Below, one piece after another: positions 5,758-5,961 of a stretch of 5,961 nt of DNA (its first letter is position 1; each line of letters opens with the position of its first letter). This DNA is from an uncultured Eubacteriales bacterium (lineage in GTDB: Bacteria > Bacillota > Clostridia > Lachnospirales > Lachnospiraceae). Location: positions 1-5,961 of the forward strand of contig UQVN01000211.1 of assembly GCA_900544525.1 (NCBI GenBank). Direction: 5' to 3'. The notes beneath the pieces are model-generated. The model worked only from the letters and a program-made list of their open reading frames with translations. It was not told where the DNA came from and ran no database searches. Made by a program: the position numbers and the translations under genes.

Positions 5758-5786
5758 TTGACAAAATTCTCATTTTGTGAAAGAAT
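5758..5786 (+). promoter_or_regulatory. Possible promoter of the gene at the right edge
   Basis: TTGACA (5758-5763) is a perfect -35 box. After 17 bases AAGAAT (5781-5786) matches 4 of 6 bases of the -10 box; TAGAAT at 5786-5791 is a better hexamer but 22 bases away. The spacer holds an inverted repeat, ACAAAAT (5761-5767) with ATTTTGT (5772-5778), which may be an operator. The stretch before it, 5664-5757, is AT-only sequence with no recognisable gene or clear terminator. Confidence 0.4.
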
Positions 5787-5807
5787 AGAATGGTTAAGGT
5801 GGTCTAA

Positions 5808-5840
5808 ATGCTGAGAACGTATCAACCGCATTCGAAATAG
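5808..5840 (+). CDS. Possible 10-codon leader ORF
   Basis: An ATG at 5808 follows AAGGTGG (5796-5802) by 5 bases and opens the frame MLRTYQPHSK, ending in TAG. It lies between the putative promoter and the basic-protein gene. The start resembles the N-terminus of ribosomal protein L34 (M-x-RTxQP), but the frame stops after ten codons, so it is a leader peptide, a relic or chance. Confidence 0.2.
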   Translation: MLRTYQPHSK

Positions 5841-5871
5841 TAATTATAGAGAAAGCAAAAGGAGTAAAACT

Positions 5872-5961
5872 ATGGCAAAAATTATGGCAAGTAAAAAAGC
5901 AAAGGAAGCCAGAAGAAATCGCAATCATAAAGTTGTAATGGAACAAAAAGTAGAGAAAGTC
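5872..5961 (+). CDS. Start of a basic protein, cut by the window edge
   Basis: Thirty codons are visible and the frame is still open at the last base. AAAGGAG (5858-5864) lies 7 bases before the ATG, an excellent ribosome binding site. The visible N-terminus is very rich in Lys and Arg (MAKIMASKKAKEARRNRNHK, residues 1-20) and has no hydrophobic segment, so there is no signal peptide or membrane helix in this part. Such a charged start suits a nucleic-acid-binding or ribosome-associated protein, or the cytoplasmic tail of a membrane protein, but I do not recognise the family. The identity depends on sequence beyond the window. Confidence 0.75.
   Translation, partial: MAKIMASKKAKEARRNRNHKVVMEQKVEKV

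Overview
This is an AT-rich stretch of a low-GC, strictly anaerobic Firmicute, most likely a Clostridia/Lachnospiraceae-type gut or soil fermenter. The grounds are an [FeFe]-hydrogenase maturation gene, purine-rich Shine-Dalgarno sites about 7 nt before most starts, sigma-A-like promoters, and short genes each with its own control region. Genus cannot be fixed from this window.

Layout, left to right. Positions 1-205 carry no gene but hold a near-consensus promoter for hydF (206-1399, HydF GTPase/scaffold), which ends in a clear intrinsic terminator (1421-1471). An extended -10 promoter (1554-1562) and a leader with a possible 14-codon ORF (1607-1651) precede a TTG-started 612-aa regulator (1711-3549). 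That protein appears to be two head-to-tail copies of an XRE-type HTH plus TPR-like helical domain. Converging on it, with interlocked stop codons, is a 49-codon minus-strand gene (3544-3693) with a good ribosome binding site and a Sec signal peptide. An inverted repeat covers its likely -35 region, and a second hairpin-rich element of about 118 bp lies beyond. Next come a small cupin gene (4017-4343, minus) and a glycerate kinase gene (4530-5663, plus), divergent from a shared region whose central 19-bp palindrome carries a -10 hexamer on each strand. The last 300 bases hold a possible promoter, a possible 10-codon leader ORF and the first 30 codons of a very basic protein that runs out of the window.

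How the genes may work together. hydF and the glycerate kinase gene are ordinary metabolic genes with separate promoters. The most interesting unit is 1554-3772: a cytoplasmic HTH-TPR regulator facing a small secreted peptide gene. This is the architecture of RRNPP-type quorum sensing (Rgg, PlcR, PrgX, Clostridium Qsr), in which an exported, processed and re-imported peptide binds the TPR domain of its regulator. The proposed system differs from the usual form in that the regulator looks like a covalent pseudo-dimer, about twice the length of a Rgg or PlcR protein. The pairing is inferred from gene order and domain content; nothing in the sequence proves it.
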